DNA of 64,000 nt from Candidatus Zixiibacteriota bacterium (GTDB taxonomy: Bacteria; RBG-13-66-14; B26-G2; WVWN01): NCBI GenBank assembly GCA_011773985.1, contig WVWN01000053.1:79085-143084 (forward strand), given 5' to 3'. A program made the translations under genes and the position numbers. The notes under the pieces were generated by a model that worked only from the letters and a program-made list of their open reading frames with translations, searched no databases and was not told the origin of the DNA. How positions within the stretch are numbered: position 1 is the first letter of the stretch; every line of letters begins with the position of its first letter. Below are positions 44,374 through 52,867 of the stretch, one piece after another.

Positions 44374-45126
44374 ATGTCAGGCCATTCCAAATGGAGTACG
44401 ATAAAGCGCAAGAAGGCCAAGGAGGACCAGAAGCGCGGCAAGGCCTTCTCGCGGCTGGCGCGGGAGATAATAGTCGCCGCGCGCCAGGGGGGCGGCGACC
44501 CGAGCGCGAATACGCGGCTCCGCGTTGCCATCCAGGCGGCCAAGGCCGCCAACATGCCCGCGGACAACATCGCCCGCGCCATCAAGCGCGGGACGGGCGA
44601 GGTCGAGGGGGCGCAGCTCGAGGAGGTCACGTACGAGGCCTACGGCCCGGGCGGCGTCGCGATGTGCGTCGAGGTCATGACCGACAACAAGAACCGGACC
44701 ACACCCGAGGTCCGCCACATCCTCGACCGGCACGGCGGCTCTATGGCCGAGGCGGGCTCCGTCACCTGGATGTTCGACCGGAAGGGAATGATAATCGTAG
44801 ACAAGGACCGGGCGACGGAGGAGCAGATCATGGAGGCGGTCCTGGACGCCGGCGCGGAAGACATCCGCGAGAGCGACGACGTCTTCGAGGTCTACTGCCC
44901 GCCGGGCCGCCTGGCGGACGTCACCGACGCGCTGGGCGCCGCGGGCGTCGAGTTCGCGAGCGCGGAGGTCTCGCTCGTCCCCAAGACCGTCATCCCGCTT
45001 CAGGGCAAGAACGCGGCCAAGTTCGTGAAGCTTCTCGAGGCGCTCGAGGACCACGACGACGTCCAGACGGTCTACGCCAACTTCGACATCCCGACGTCGG
45101 TGATGGAGGAGCTGGCCGCGGCCTGA
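44374..45126 (+). CDS. yebC: YebC/PmpR-family protein
   Basis: A 250-residue protein beginning MSGHSKWSTIKRKKAKEDQK, the hallmark of this family, with INMPADNIARAIKRGTGE-like sequence near residue 70. Members were described as transcriptional regulators; recent work on some shows relief of ribosome stalling at prolines. It is preceded by GGAGG at good spacing, 39 bp after serS and 4 bp before comEC. Confidence 0.96.
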   Translation: MSGHSKWSTIKRKKAKEDQKRGKAFSRLAREIIVAARQGGGDPSANTRLRVAIQAAKAANMPADNIARAIKRGTGEVEGAQLEEVTYEAYGPGGVAMCVEVMTDNKNRTTPEVRHILDRHGGSMAEAGSVTWMFDRKGMIIVDKDRATEEQIMEAVLDAGAEDIRESDDVFEVYCPPGRLADVTDALGAAGVEFASAEVSLVPKTVIPLQGKNAAKFVKLLEALEDHDDVQTVYANFDIPTSVMEELAAA

Positions 45127-45130
45127 GCCA

Positions 45131-47560
45131 ATGCCCCGGTCTACGCGCGAATGGGCGGGACGGAACGGCTCGAGCCGTCGTCGTCCCGCTTGCCTGGCCG
45201 CCGCGTTCTTCGCCGGTGGGCTCGTCGTAGCGGCGCTGTACTCGCCGCCGTTCTGGGCGTTGGCCGTCGGCGCCGCGGCCTTCGCCTTAGCCGCCGTCGT
45301 ATTTAACAAGCGCCGCGTCGCGACGTGGCTCGTATTGGCCGCGCTCGCGCCTGGCGGCGCCGCCTGGTACGTCGCGCGCGCCGATTACCTCTCCCCCGAC
45401 GACGTCTCTTACCACCTGGACCGCCGCTTCCGCCCGACGGCGGCGGTCGTCGCCGGCGTCGTCGCCGACGACCCCGAACAGCGCCCCTACGGCACGATAT
45501 TCGCTTTAAAGGTAAAAAATATCGCGACCGCGGCCGGCACGACCCGCGTCTCCGGCCGGGCGCGGGTCTCCGTTTACGAAAACGTCGCCCTCCGCTACGG
45601 CGACGAGGTCGCTATACGGGGGAAGCTCGCCGCGCCCAAGCCGGCCCGGAACCCCGCGGGTTTCGACTATCGCGCGTACCTCCGGCGCCGCGGCATAACG
45701 GCGCTGGTCACGGCCGGCGGCGCGGAAGACGTGACGCTGCTCGGCCGCGGCCGCGGCAACCCGATACTAGCCGCCTCTTTCGCGGCAAGGCATAAGGCCG
45801 CGTCGATATTGGATAGAGCCGTCGGCGGCGACGAGGCCGCGGTTCTGAAAGGCTTGACGCTGGGCAAGCGCGCGGAGATAGACCCGGCGATCGTGGAGGA
45901 TTTTCGCGGCGCGGGCGCGGTCCACCTCCTCGCGATATCCGGCCTGCACGTCGGCCTGGTCGCCTTTCTATTATTCCTGGTCCTCGCCGGGACGCGGATG
46001 CCGAGGGCGGCGGCCAACCTAACGGTGATGGCTTTCCTGCCGGCGTACGCGCTGATGACGGGATTCAACCCGCCCGTGGTCCGCGCGAGCGTGATGGGGA
46101 TACTGGCGCTTACGGCCGCGCTGCTGGACCGCGACGTCGACTTATTCAACATCCTCGCCGCTGCGGCCTTAATCCTACTGGTATATAACCCGCTCTACGT
46201 GGCCGACGTATCGTTCCTGTTGTCGTTCGCCGCGGTCTTCGCCATCGCGGCCCTCTACCGCCCGATAAATAAATTCCTCAGGCCCGTGCCCGGCCTCGTG
46301 AGGGAATCGCTCGCGGTAACCTGCGCCGCGCAGCTCGGCGTACTGCCGCTACAGCTCTACTTCTTCAATAGGTTTACGCCCACGGCGCTGGTCTCCAACC
46401 TCGTGATGGTTCCGCTTGCCGGGTGCGCCGTCGCGCTCGCGCTAATCACCATCATAACCGGCGCCGTCTGGCCCGCGCTCGGCGGCCTCTTCGGCGGCGC
46501 CGCCTGGCTCGGCGCGAAGGTGTTGATAACGGCGGGCCACTACTTCGCCTCGGGCCTCGAGCCCCTTACGCGGCTCTGGCCCGCGCTTGCGGACGCGCCG
46601 GCCTTGGGGCCCCGGTGGGACTTGCAATTCTGGGTGGCGAGGCCGTCGCCTTTTCTCGTATTACTCATAATTCTTATAATCGGAACGGCCGCGGCGCGAA
46701 GGTGGCGGCCGCGGTTTGCGTTCGGCGCGGCGGCTGCGGGGTGCCTCGGCCTCTGGCTCGCGCCGAAGCTCGCGGCGCCGGACCTGCCGCTGCAGATAAC
46801 TCTCCTGGACGTGGGGCAAGCGGACAGCGCGCTGGTGGAGTTTCCTAATGGGAAGACGATGGTCGTCGACGCGGGTTACGCCGGCGGCACCTACGACGCC
46901 GGCGAGAGGGTCGTGGCGCCCGTGCTCCACGGTAAGGGTATTGATAAAATCGACTACCTCTGCGTGACGCACGGCGACGCGGACCACGCGGGCGGCGCCG
47001 CCTATTTAATCAGAAACTTCAACGTGGGCGAGTTGTGGTTCCCGGCCGACCCGAAGCGGAGCCGCGCCCTCGACGAGCTGGCCGAGGCGGCCGAAGCCGA
47101 GGGCGTTCGCAGGGTCGACGTCGCACCGCGATACGTAAAGGTCGCCGGCGTAGGCGTCGAGCGGGTTTGGCCGCCGTCCGGCGGCCGGACTGCCGAGCTA
47201 ACGTCCAACGACTCTTCCACGGTGTTACGGCTGACCTGCGGCGACTTCACCGCCCTTTTGACGGGTGATGTCGAACGCCCGGCGCAGGAGTTTATTCTTG
47301 AGACGGGGAAGGAGTTGGCCGCGGATGTCGTTAAGGTCCCGCACCACGGCTCGAGAGGTGCCGCGTCGGCGCCCTTCGTCGCCGCGGTCAACCCCCGCGT
47401 GGCCTTCTTCCCCACCAAGGCCGGCTCGGCGAAGTTCCCGGCGCGGGAGACGCTCGCTTTATACCGAAAAGCCGGCGCGCGTCCCTTCGCGGCCGGCGAA
47501 AACGGCGCCGCCGTCGTCCAAACCGACGGCCGGCGCCTTCGCGTTCGAACTATGTTTTAG
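45131..47560 (+). CDS. comEC: ComEC/Rec2-family DNA uptake channel
   Basis: The 809-residue protein has an N-terminal membrane part with a DUF4131-like soluble insert (about 80-200). The competence domain follows with GLTLGKRAEIDPAIVEDFRG and LLAISGLHVGLVAF. After more membrane helices there is a C-terminal metallo-beta-lactamase domain with THGDADHAGGA near residue 615 and PHHGSRGAAS. ComEC carries single-stranded DNA across the inner membrane in transformation. No other com genes are nearby. All expected domains are intact. Confidence 0.93.
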   Translation: MPRSTREWAGRNGSSRRRPACLAAAFFAGGLVVAALYSPPFWALAVGAAAFALAAVVFNKRRVATWLVLAALAPGGAAWYVARADYLSPDDVSYHLDRRFRPTAAVVAGVVADDPEQRPYGTIFALKVKNIATAAGTTRVSGRARVSVYENVALRYGDEVAIRGKLAAPKPARNPAGFDYRAYLRRRGITALVTAGGAEDVTLLGRGRGNPILAASFAARHKAASILDRAVGGDEAAVLKGLTLGKRAEIDPAIVEDFRGAGAVHLLAISGLHVGLVAFLLFLVLAGTRMPRAAANLTVMAFLPAYALMTGFNPPVVRASVMGILALTAALLDRDVDLFNILAAAALILLVYNPLYVADVSFLLSFAAVFAIAALYRPINKFLRPVPGLVRESLAVTCAAQLGVLPLQLYFFNRFTPTALVSNLVMVPLAGCAVALALITIITGAVWPALGGLFGGAAWLGAKVLITAGHYFASGLEPLTRLWPALADAPALGPRWDLQFWVARPSPFLVLLIILIIGTAAARRWRPRFAFGAAAAGCLGLWLAPKLAAPDLPLQITLLDVGQADSALVEFPNGKTMVVDAGYAGGTYDAGERVVAPVLHGKGIDKIDYLCVTHGDADHAGGAAYLIRNFNVGELWFPADPKRSRALDELAEAAEAEGVRRVDVAPRYVKVAGVGVERVWPPSGGRTAELTSNDSSTVLRLTCGDFTALLTGDVERPAQEFILETGKELAADVVKVPHHGSRGAASAPFVAAVNPRVAFFPTKAGSAKFPARETLALYRKAGARPFAAGENGAAVVQTDGRRLRVRTMF

Positions 47561-47591
47561 GGGCACTGCCGGCCCGCGGGCACGCCCGCTA

Positions 47592-48122
47592 TCACGCCGG
47601 CGGCGAAAGAAGCCGTTTTATAATTTCTTCCAATTTCTCCTCCCCGATATAGCCGTCCCGCTTCGTGTCCAAGTTGCCGTCGCGGTCGTAAATAATTATG
47701 GTAGGGAGGCCCATGATAGCGTAGTCGCCCTTCATCTCGTCGGTCCCGCGGACGTTCACGTAGTTCATGCCGACCTTGGCCGCGTACGGCGGCACGTCTT
47801 TGTCGGGGTTGTCGTCGAATGTAATGCCCACGATCGTAAGGCCCTGGTCGCGGTACTTCTCCTGCAGCTTTATGAGGTGCGGGATTTCCCTCTTACACGG
47901 GCCGCACCACGTCGCCCAAAAGTCGAGGATGAGGACCTGGCCCTTATAATTGGCCACCTTGAAATCGGAGGCACATATCAGCGAGAAGCCCTCCGGGGGT
48001 TCGGCGGGTGCCGCGGCCTCGCCGCCGGGCGGCACGGCTTCTTCGCGTTTAACCTTACAGGCCGAGCATAGAGATACGCAAGTAACGAATACGGTTAACC
48101 AAATCAGGTATCCACGCGGCAT
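47592..48122 (-). CDS. TlpA/ResA-type thioredoxin-like protein, exported
   Basis: The 176-residue protein has an N-terminal hydrophobic signal ending CVSLCSAC, possibly a lipoprotein site although the residue at -3 is not the usual leucine. A Pro/Ala/Glu linker follows. The thioredoxin domain has active site WCGPC (FWATWCGPCKREIP) and the cis-proline segment GLPTIIIYDRDG. Such proteins reduce periplasmic disulfides, for example in cytochrome c assembly. AGGAGG lies 8 nt before the ATG. It stands alone and is convergent with comEC. Confidence 0.9.
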   Translation of the reverse strand: MPRGYLIWLTVFVTCVSLCSACKVKREEAVPPGGEAAAPAEPPEGFSLICASDFKVANYKGQVLILDFWATWCGPCKREIPHLIKLQEKYRDQGLTIVGITFDDNPDKDVPPYAAKVGMNYVNVRGTDEMKGDYAIMGLPTIIIYDRDGNLDTKRDGYIGEEKLEEIIKRLLSPPA

Positions 48123-48182
48123 AGAAAATACCTCCTATTTATATGGTATATTAACATAGAGGGCCGTTAACGGGGAAGGGTT

Positions 48183-48208
48183 AAAAAAAAGAACGGCCGC
48201 AACCGTTC
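48183..48208 (-). terminator. Terminator after the 74-residue orphan gene
   Basis: On the minus strand stem GAACGG/CCGTTC with a 6-base loop is followed by eight Ts. It lies 25 bp after the stop of the gene at 48233. Confidence 0.85.
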
Positions 48209-48232
48209 CGAACGTAAAAAATCGAACCCTCG

Positions 48233-48457
48233 TCATTTATGGACCGAATCCATTACGCGCGCGAAGATGTGCGCCGCCCTTTCCGGGGAAAGCGCCGCGC
48301 GCGGCGCCAACCGCTCGAGCAACCGCCCCAATCGGGTTTGGAGGTAGTAGCTGCCTTTATTTGGTTCCTTATTTAAAATGCGGGCGGGCGATGCGTTCTT
48401 TTTACGAACATCCTCCTCGGTTAACCTTCTAACCGCGGACGAAACCTTTGTCGGCAT
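48233..48457 (-). CDS. Small basic protein of unknown function
   Basis: The 74-residue product (MPTKVSSAVRRLTEEDVRKK...) is basic and probably helical, with no signal peptide, membrane segment or cysteine. The region LQTRLGRLLERLAPRAALS looks amphipathic. I do not recognise it. It is likely real because GGAGG lies 7 nt before the ATG and a strong terminator follows. It is monocistronic and divergent from the UDP-sugar dehydrogenase gene. Confidence 0.6.
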   Translation of the reverse strand: MPTKVSSAVRRLTEEDVRKKNASPARILNKEPNKGSYYLQTRLGRLLERLAPRAALSPERAAHIFARVMDSVHK

Positions 48458-48596
48458 TTCAAACCTCCGTTAAAATATCGTCACCTCCTGCGACAGAAAC
48501 CTACGAATAACCCATGACGCCTTTCATCTTATTGGTGCAAATTCGACCCTCTACGTTACAGCCTTAGTTCGACGGGCGGGCCGCAAGGAGAAAAAA

Positions 48597-49916
48597 ATGA
48601 CTTACGAAGGACTACGGGAAAAGATAGCAGGGCGAACAGCGCGTGTCGGCGTCGTGGGGCTGGGCTACGTGGGCTTACCGCTGGCCGTGGCCTACGTCGA
48701 CGCCGGCTACCGCGTTATCGGTTACGACGTCGACGCCGACAAGGTCGCGAGCCTTAAGGCGGGCCGGTCTTACATTGGCGACGTGGCCGACGAACGGCTG
48801 GCCGCGGCGGCCGCGAGCGGTGCCCTCGAGGCGACCGCGGACCCAGCACGTCTGCGCGAGGCCGACGTCGTAGCCATATGCGTCCCGACGCCGCTCACGC
48901 CCGACAAAAAGCCGGACCTCTCGTTCCTCGTCGATACCGCCGAGAAGCTATCCACAAATCTACGCGCGGGTCAACTCGTTATCGTCGAATCCACCGTTTA
49001 CCCCGGCGCAACGCGGGGCGTAGTTCTGCCCATACTCGAAACAAGCGGCCTCGCCGCCAGCCGCGACTTCTGGCTCGCCTTCTCGCCCGAGCGCGTCGAC
49101 CCCGGCAATAAGGCCTTCCCGCTCAGAGAAATCCCCACCGTCGTGGGCGGCATCGACGAGGCTGCTACCCAACTCGCCGCGGCCTTCTACGAGCCCGTAG
49201 TCGCGGAGGTCGTAAAAGTTTCCTCGGCCGAAGCCGCGGAAATGTCTAAGCTCCTCGAAAATACGTATCGCGCCGTAAACATCGCCCTCGTGAACGAACT
49301 CAAAGTAATATGTCACAAGATGGGGTTGGACGCGTTCGAGGTAATCGAGGCCGCGGCCTCGAAGCCTTACGGCTTCCAAAAATTCATACCCGGCCCGGGC
49401 GTCGGCGGCCACTGCATCCCCATCGACCCTTATTATCTCGCGTGGCGTGCCCGCCAATTCGGCCACGAGAGCCGCTTCGTCGAACTCGCCGGCCAGGTGA
49501 ACGACGAGATGCCCGCGTACGTAGTCTTCCGCCTGGAGGGGGCCCTCCGCGAACGAGGCCGAGAGCTTTCCGGCGCGAACGTACTATTACTGGGGGTAGC
49601 ATACAAGGCCAACGTCGACGACCTCCGCGAATCGCCCGCCCTCGTCATCGTCGACCTCCTGCGCCGGCGAGGTGCCGACGTAGCCTATACCGACCCGTAC
49701 GCGCCGGCCCTGCCCAAAACGCGAAAGTACGACTTCGGCCTGACGTCAACGCCGCTCACCGCCCAAGCGTTAAAGAGTTACGACGCCGTCGTCCTAACGA
49801 CGGACCATACGGCGCTGGACTACGACCTCGTATTCCGCGAGGCGCGCCTCGTCGTCGACGCGCGGGGCGTCGCGCGCCGCCTCGGGTACGCCGGCGACAA
49901 CGTCGTGACCGCGTGA
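48597..49916 (+). CDS. UDP-sugar dehydrogenase (UDP-GlcNAc/ManNAc or UDP-Glc type)
   Basis: A 439-residue NAD-dependent enzyme that oxidises C6 of a nucleotide sugar to the uronic acid. The dinucleotide site VGLGYVGLPLAVAY is near residue 20. The middle domain has the conserved lysine/asparagine segment SKLLENTYRAVNIALVNEL. The catalytic cysteine is in GVGGHCIPIDPYYLAW near residue 268. The WecC/TviB-like sequence suggests an N-acetylated substrate, but the sequence does not settle this. AAGGAG precedes the ATG. It would supply envelope polysaccharide synthesis; no glycosyltransferase adjoins it. Confidence 0.9.
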   Translation: MTYEGLREKIAGRTARVGVVGLGYVGLPLAVAYVDAGYRVIGYDVDADKVASLKAGRSYIGDVADERLAAAAASGALEATADPARLREADVVAICVPTPLTPDKKPDLSFLVDTAEKLSTNLRAGQLVIVESTVYPGATRGVVLPILETSGLAASRDFWLAFSPERVDPGNKAFPLREIPTVVGGIDEAATQLAAAFYEPVVAEVVKVSSAEAAEMSKLLENTYRAVNIALVNELKVICHKMGLDAFEVIEAAASKPYGFQKFIPGPGVGGHCIPIDPYYLAWRARQFGHESRFVELAGQVNDEMPAYVVFRLEGALRERGRELSGANVLLLGVAYKANVDDLRESPALVIVDLLRRRGADVAYTDPYAPALPKTRKYDFGLTSTPLTAQALKSYDAVVLTTDHTALDYDLVFREARLVVDARGVARRLGYAGDNVVTA

Positions 49917-49949
49917 ACGCGCCCCGGCACGCGGGCGCGGACCCAAAAT

Positions 49950-49967
49950 ACCGGCCCTACGGCCGGT
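49950..49967. terminator. Terminator between convergent genes
   Basis: Stem ACCGGCC/GGCCGGT with loop CTAC, followed by TCTCCTTTAT on the plus strand and ATTTTGGG on the minus strand. It separates the UDP-sugar dehydrogenase gene from the hyp operon. Confidence 0.5.
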
Positions 49968-49995
49968 TCTCCTTTATAAATAATTCCGGCGAACG

Positions 49996-50505
49996 TCACG
50001 CCCCCGGAAACGCGAACGGCTCGAAGCGGTCCTTGCTCGCTTTGCAGACGGGGCAGACCTCGGGCGGCGCTTCGCGTGCGGCCAAGTAGCCGCAAACGCG
50101 GCAGCGCCAAACTTTTATTCCGGCGCCGGCCTTTTCCGCCCTCGGTTTATATTGGGGCCGGTCCTCCTTCTTGGCCGGCCGGCGCTCCGGGATGGCGCCG
50201 GCCTCCTTTTTACCCGCGAGAACGTCGCCGGAGACGTAGAGGCCGCAGTAACACGCGTCGTAGTCGGCGAGGTCCGCGTCGCGGTAGTCGCAAGGGCAGA
50301 TGACGTCGAGGTCCTCCTCGCGGGTCCCCGTGGCGCGCCGGCACGGGCACGCGGCGTAGCCGTAGCGTTCGACGTTCGTGAGGAGCCCTTCCACCAGCGC
50401 GCGCGTAAACTCGCGGTCGGGATTTAAGTGATAGCCGCCGGCCTCAGCCTCGCGCGCGAGCTTTTCGTATTGCGCGTCAACCTCTTTGGACTCGAACTGG
50501 GCCAT
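49996..50505 (-). CDS. Ferredoxin:thioredoxin reductase catalytic domain fused to rubredoxin
   Basis: The 169-residue protein joins two redox domains. Residues 1-95 match the FTR catalytic subunit with C53/C55 (CPCR), C70/C72 (CPC) and C85/C87. The last pair reads CYC where plant-type FTR has CHC, so the histidine near the cluster is tyrosine. A Lys/Pro-rich linker leads to a rubredoxin-like knuckle pair (CRVCGY and CPVC, residues 133-157). It may pass electrons from ferredoxin or rubredoxin to a disulfide. With the glutaredoxin gene 11 bp upstream it ends the hydrogenase-maturation operon. Confidence 0.88.
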   Translation of the reverse strand: MAQFESKEVDAQYEKLAREAEAGGYHLNPDREFTRALVEGLLTNVERYGYAACPCRRATGTREEDLDVICPCDYRDADLADYDACYCGLYVSGDVLAGKKEAGAIPERRPAKKEDRPQYKPRAEKAGAGIKVWRCRVCGYLAAREAPPEVCPVCKASKDRFEPFAFPGA

Positions 50506-50516
50506 ACCTTGCCCCC

Positions 50517-50792
50517 TTACACGTTCAACAACTTTTTTATTTCATCGGGGCGGAAGCCGACGACGTAACCGTTTTCAGTAATCAACGTCGGGTAACTCGC
50601 CCGCCCCGCAAGGGCCGCAATCTCGGCCTCAACCTCGTCCTGGCGCGCGGGCGCCGCCAAATCCACGTACTCGTAATCGTACGTGACGCCCAACTCCGCG
50701 AGCAGCGCCCGCGTCTTCTTGCACCATACGCAAGTCGACAACGCGTACAACCTAACGTCGCCCCGGTCCACTGTGCCTGCTACGTGTTCCAT
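50517..50792 (-). CDS. Glutaredoxin-like thiol protein
   Basis: A 91-residue thioredoxin-fold protein with active site C21-VW-C24 (STCVWCKKTRALL) and a TLITENGYVVGF-type C-terminal half. It is probably the disulfide partner of the FTR-rubredoxin protein that follows, since glutathione genes are not seen and clostridial-type systems pair these proteins. It lies 39 bp after hypB. Confidence 0.85.
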   Translation of the reverse strand: MEHVAGTVDRGDVRLYALSTCVWCKKTRALLAELGVTYDYEYVDLAAPARQDEVEAEIAALAGRASYPTLITENGYVVGFRPDEIKKLLNV

Positions 50793-50831
50793 AATCGTCC
50801 TTTCTCCGCAGGATTAAATTCCACCCCGCCG

Positions 50832-51497
50832 TTAGCGGCCGACGAGCCGGCCTCTGACATATTCCACCCACGACCCAACGCCGTCACACGTCTTCGCCGA
50901 CGCCTCGAATACAGCCAGGCCGGCGTTTACGGCCGCGACGTTTCTCCTCAGAACGTCTAAGTCCACGTCGAGATGGGGAAGTAAATCGGTTTTATTTACG
51001 ACGACCGCGTTCGCCTCGCGGAAGGCGAGCGGGTACTTGAGCGGCTTATCCTCGCCCTCGGCGAGCGATAAAACCACGACCTTCTCGTTCTCGCCGATGT
51101 TGAACTCCGCCGGGCAAACGAGGTTGCCAACGTTCTCGACGAAAACGGTCTTTAGGTCGTCGAGCGGTAGCTCCTCGAGCGCGGCGCGTATGAGGTTGGG
51201 CGCGAGGTGGCAGTCGCCGCCGAAGGGGCCGGTGTTTATCTGGACCACCGGGACGCCGAAGCGCTGGAGCCTTTCCGCGTCGGCCGTAGTCGCGATGTCG
51301 CCCTCGATAACACCCGGTTTAAGGTCGGCCGCGGCGGCCTCGAACGTCCGCTCCAGTAGCAACGTCTTGCCCGAGCCGGGCGAACCGATGATATTAATCG
51401 CATAAACGCCATTACGGGCCAGGAGCCGCGCGATCTCCTCCGCCAACTTCTCGTGCGCCTCGAGTACCTTTTTGACGATCTTTATCTCCATTTTCAA
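50832..51497 (-). CDS. hypB: Hydrogenase nickel incorporation GTPase HypB
   Basis: HypB hydrolyses GTP to deliver nickel to the hydrogenase large subunit with HypA. The 221 residues have the P-loop GSPGSGKT (about 38-45), GDIATTADAERL, the metal-site GDCH and the base-recognition NKTD. The N-terminal His-rich or CxxCGC metal stores found in some HypB proteins are absent, so only the GTPase-domain metal site is present. It starts 1 bp after hypA. Confidence 0.96.
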   Translation of the reverse strand: MKMEIKIVKKVLEAHEKLAEEIARLLARNGVYAINIIGSPGSGKTLLLERTFEAAAADLKPGVIEGDIATTADAERLQRFGVPVVQINTGPFGGDCHLAPNLIRAALEELPLDDLKTVFVENVGNLVCPAEFNIGENEKVVVLSLAEGEDKPLKYPLAFREANAVVVNKTDLLPHLDVDLDVLRRNVAAVNAGLAVFEASAKTCDGVGSWVEYVRGRLVGR

Positions 51498-51498
51498 A

Positions 51499-51855
51499 TT
51501 ACCCCGTCTCGTCCCGCACCTCGAGCGAATCTATCAACAGCTCCCGGCCCGACGTTATCTCGAGCTCGGGCGAACCGCACACCGCGCAAACGAACGGCAG
51601 GACCTCGAAGGTCAACTTTTCGCCGCAGCCGCGGCACCTTCCCAATACCGGCACCTCCTCGACCTCGAGCCGCGCAGACTCCAACGCCGTCCCCTTGGTC
51701 AAGGCGTCGAAGTAAAACGTCATCGCCTCGGCCACGAACGTCGTCAGCGCGCCGAGCTTCAAGTGCACTACCGTAACCCTGCCCGCGACGCCCAAGCGCT
51801 CGACCTCCGCTTGAAGTTGTGTCACCAGACTGCTGACTACCGGGAGCTCGTGCAC
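51499..51855 (-). CDS. hypA: Hydrogenase nickel chaperone HypA
   Basis: The 118-residue protein begins MHELP, whose Met-His-Glu forms the nickel site. It has a zinc site of two CxxC pairs (CRGC and CAVC near residues 73-93). It hands nickel to the hydrogenase large subunit together with HypB. It lies 1 bp after hypE. Confidence 0.95.
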   Translation of the reverse strand: MHELPVVSSLVTQLQAEVERLGVAGRVTVVHLKLGALTTFVAEAMTFYFDALTKGTALESARLEVEEVPVLGRCRGCGEKLTFEVLPFVCAVCGSPELEITSGRELLIDSLEVRDETG

Positions 51856-51856
51856 C

Positions 51857-52867
51857 TCAGCATATCCTCGGCAGCTGGTCCGCGAGCGGCATCTCCAGAA
51901 TGCGTGTCCCGCCGACGACGGTTCGCACGAAGACGCGTTTGGGCTCGGCTACGACTTCGCCGATAATCGCCGCGCGTTCGCCGAGCGGGTGGCGCCGCAT
52001 CGCCGCGACGAGCGCCTCCGCCTCCTCCGCCGGTGCCACCGCGACTACCTTTCCCTCGTTGGCTACGAGGTAGGGGTCGAGCCCCAAAATCTCGCACACG
52101 GCGACGACGTCCTCGTTCAACGGTACGTTTTCCTCGTAAATCTCGATGCCGACGCCGTTCGCCGCCGCGGCCTCGTTGAGCGCCGCGGCCAAGCCGCCGC
52201 GCGTCGGGTCGCGCATAAACTTTATACGCGGAGCCGCCTCGCGCATTACCGCGCACAGTTCGCCCAAAGGTGCGCAATCGCTCTCGAGCGGCGTCTCGAG
52301 CTTGAATTGCTCCCGCGCGACCATGACGGCGACGCCGTGGTCCCCGAGGGTCCCGCTCAAGATGACGGCGTCGCCCGCCTCGAGCGGCGCCCGCGCCGGC
52401 CCAACGCCCTCGTACACGCCGACGCCCGCGGTCGTTATGAACATGCCGTCGGCCTCGCCCCGCGCGACGACCTTCGTGTCGCCGCAGGCGACGGCGACGT
52501 TCGCCTCTCGCGCTGCAGCCGCCATCGACGTTACGACGCGCTCGAGCGTCGCCAACGGCAAACCCTCCTCTAACGTGAAGCTCGCGGCCAAGTAGCGGGG
52601 TACCGCGCCCATAACGGCAAGGTCGTTCACGGTCCCGCACACCGCGAGCTTGCCGACGTCGCCGCCGGGGAAGAAGAGCGGCTTGACGACGTAGGCATCC
52701 GTGGTGAACGCGATCTGCCCGGGGGGAAGTTCCAGCGTCGCGGCGTCGTCGAGGTCGCGCAAGGCCGGGTTGTCGAAGCGGCGCGCGAACAGGTCGGCCA
52801 CCAACCGCCGCATAAGGAGGCCGCCGGAACCGTGACCCATTTGTATTAATTCTTCACTCATATCCAT
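51857..52867 (-). CDS. hypE: Hydrogenase maturation factor HypE
   Basis: HypE dehydrates a thiocarbamate on its last cysteine to make the cyanide ligand of the [NiFe] centre. The 336 residues end in PRIC, the required C-terminus. They have the GHGSGG N-terminal loop, ATP-site AVACGDTKVV and DPTRGGLAAALNE. The 5' end overlaps hypD by 14 bp. Confidence 0.96.
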   Translation of the reverse strand: MDMSEELIQMGHGSGGLLMRRLVADLFARRFDNPALRDLDDAATLELPPGQIAFTTDAYVVKPLFFPGGDVGKLAVCGTVNDLAVMGAVPRYLAASFTLEEGLPLATLERVVTSMAAAAREANVAVACGDTKVVARGEADGMFITTAGVGVYEGVGPARAPLEAGDAVILSGTLGDHGVAVMVAREQFKLETPLESDCAPLGELCAVMREAAPRIKFMRDPTRGGLAAALNEAAAANGVGIEIYEENVPLNEDVVAVCEILGLDPYLVANEGKVVAVAPAEEAEALVAAMRRHPLGERAAIIGEVVAEPKRVFVRTVVGGTRILEMPLADQLPRIC

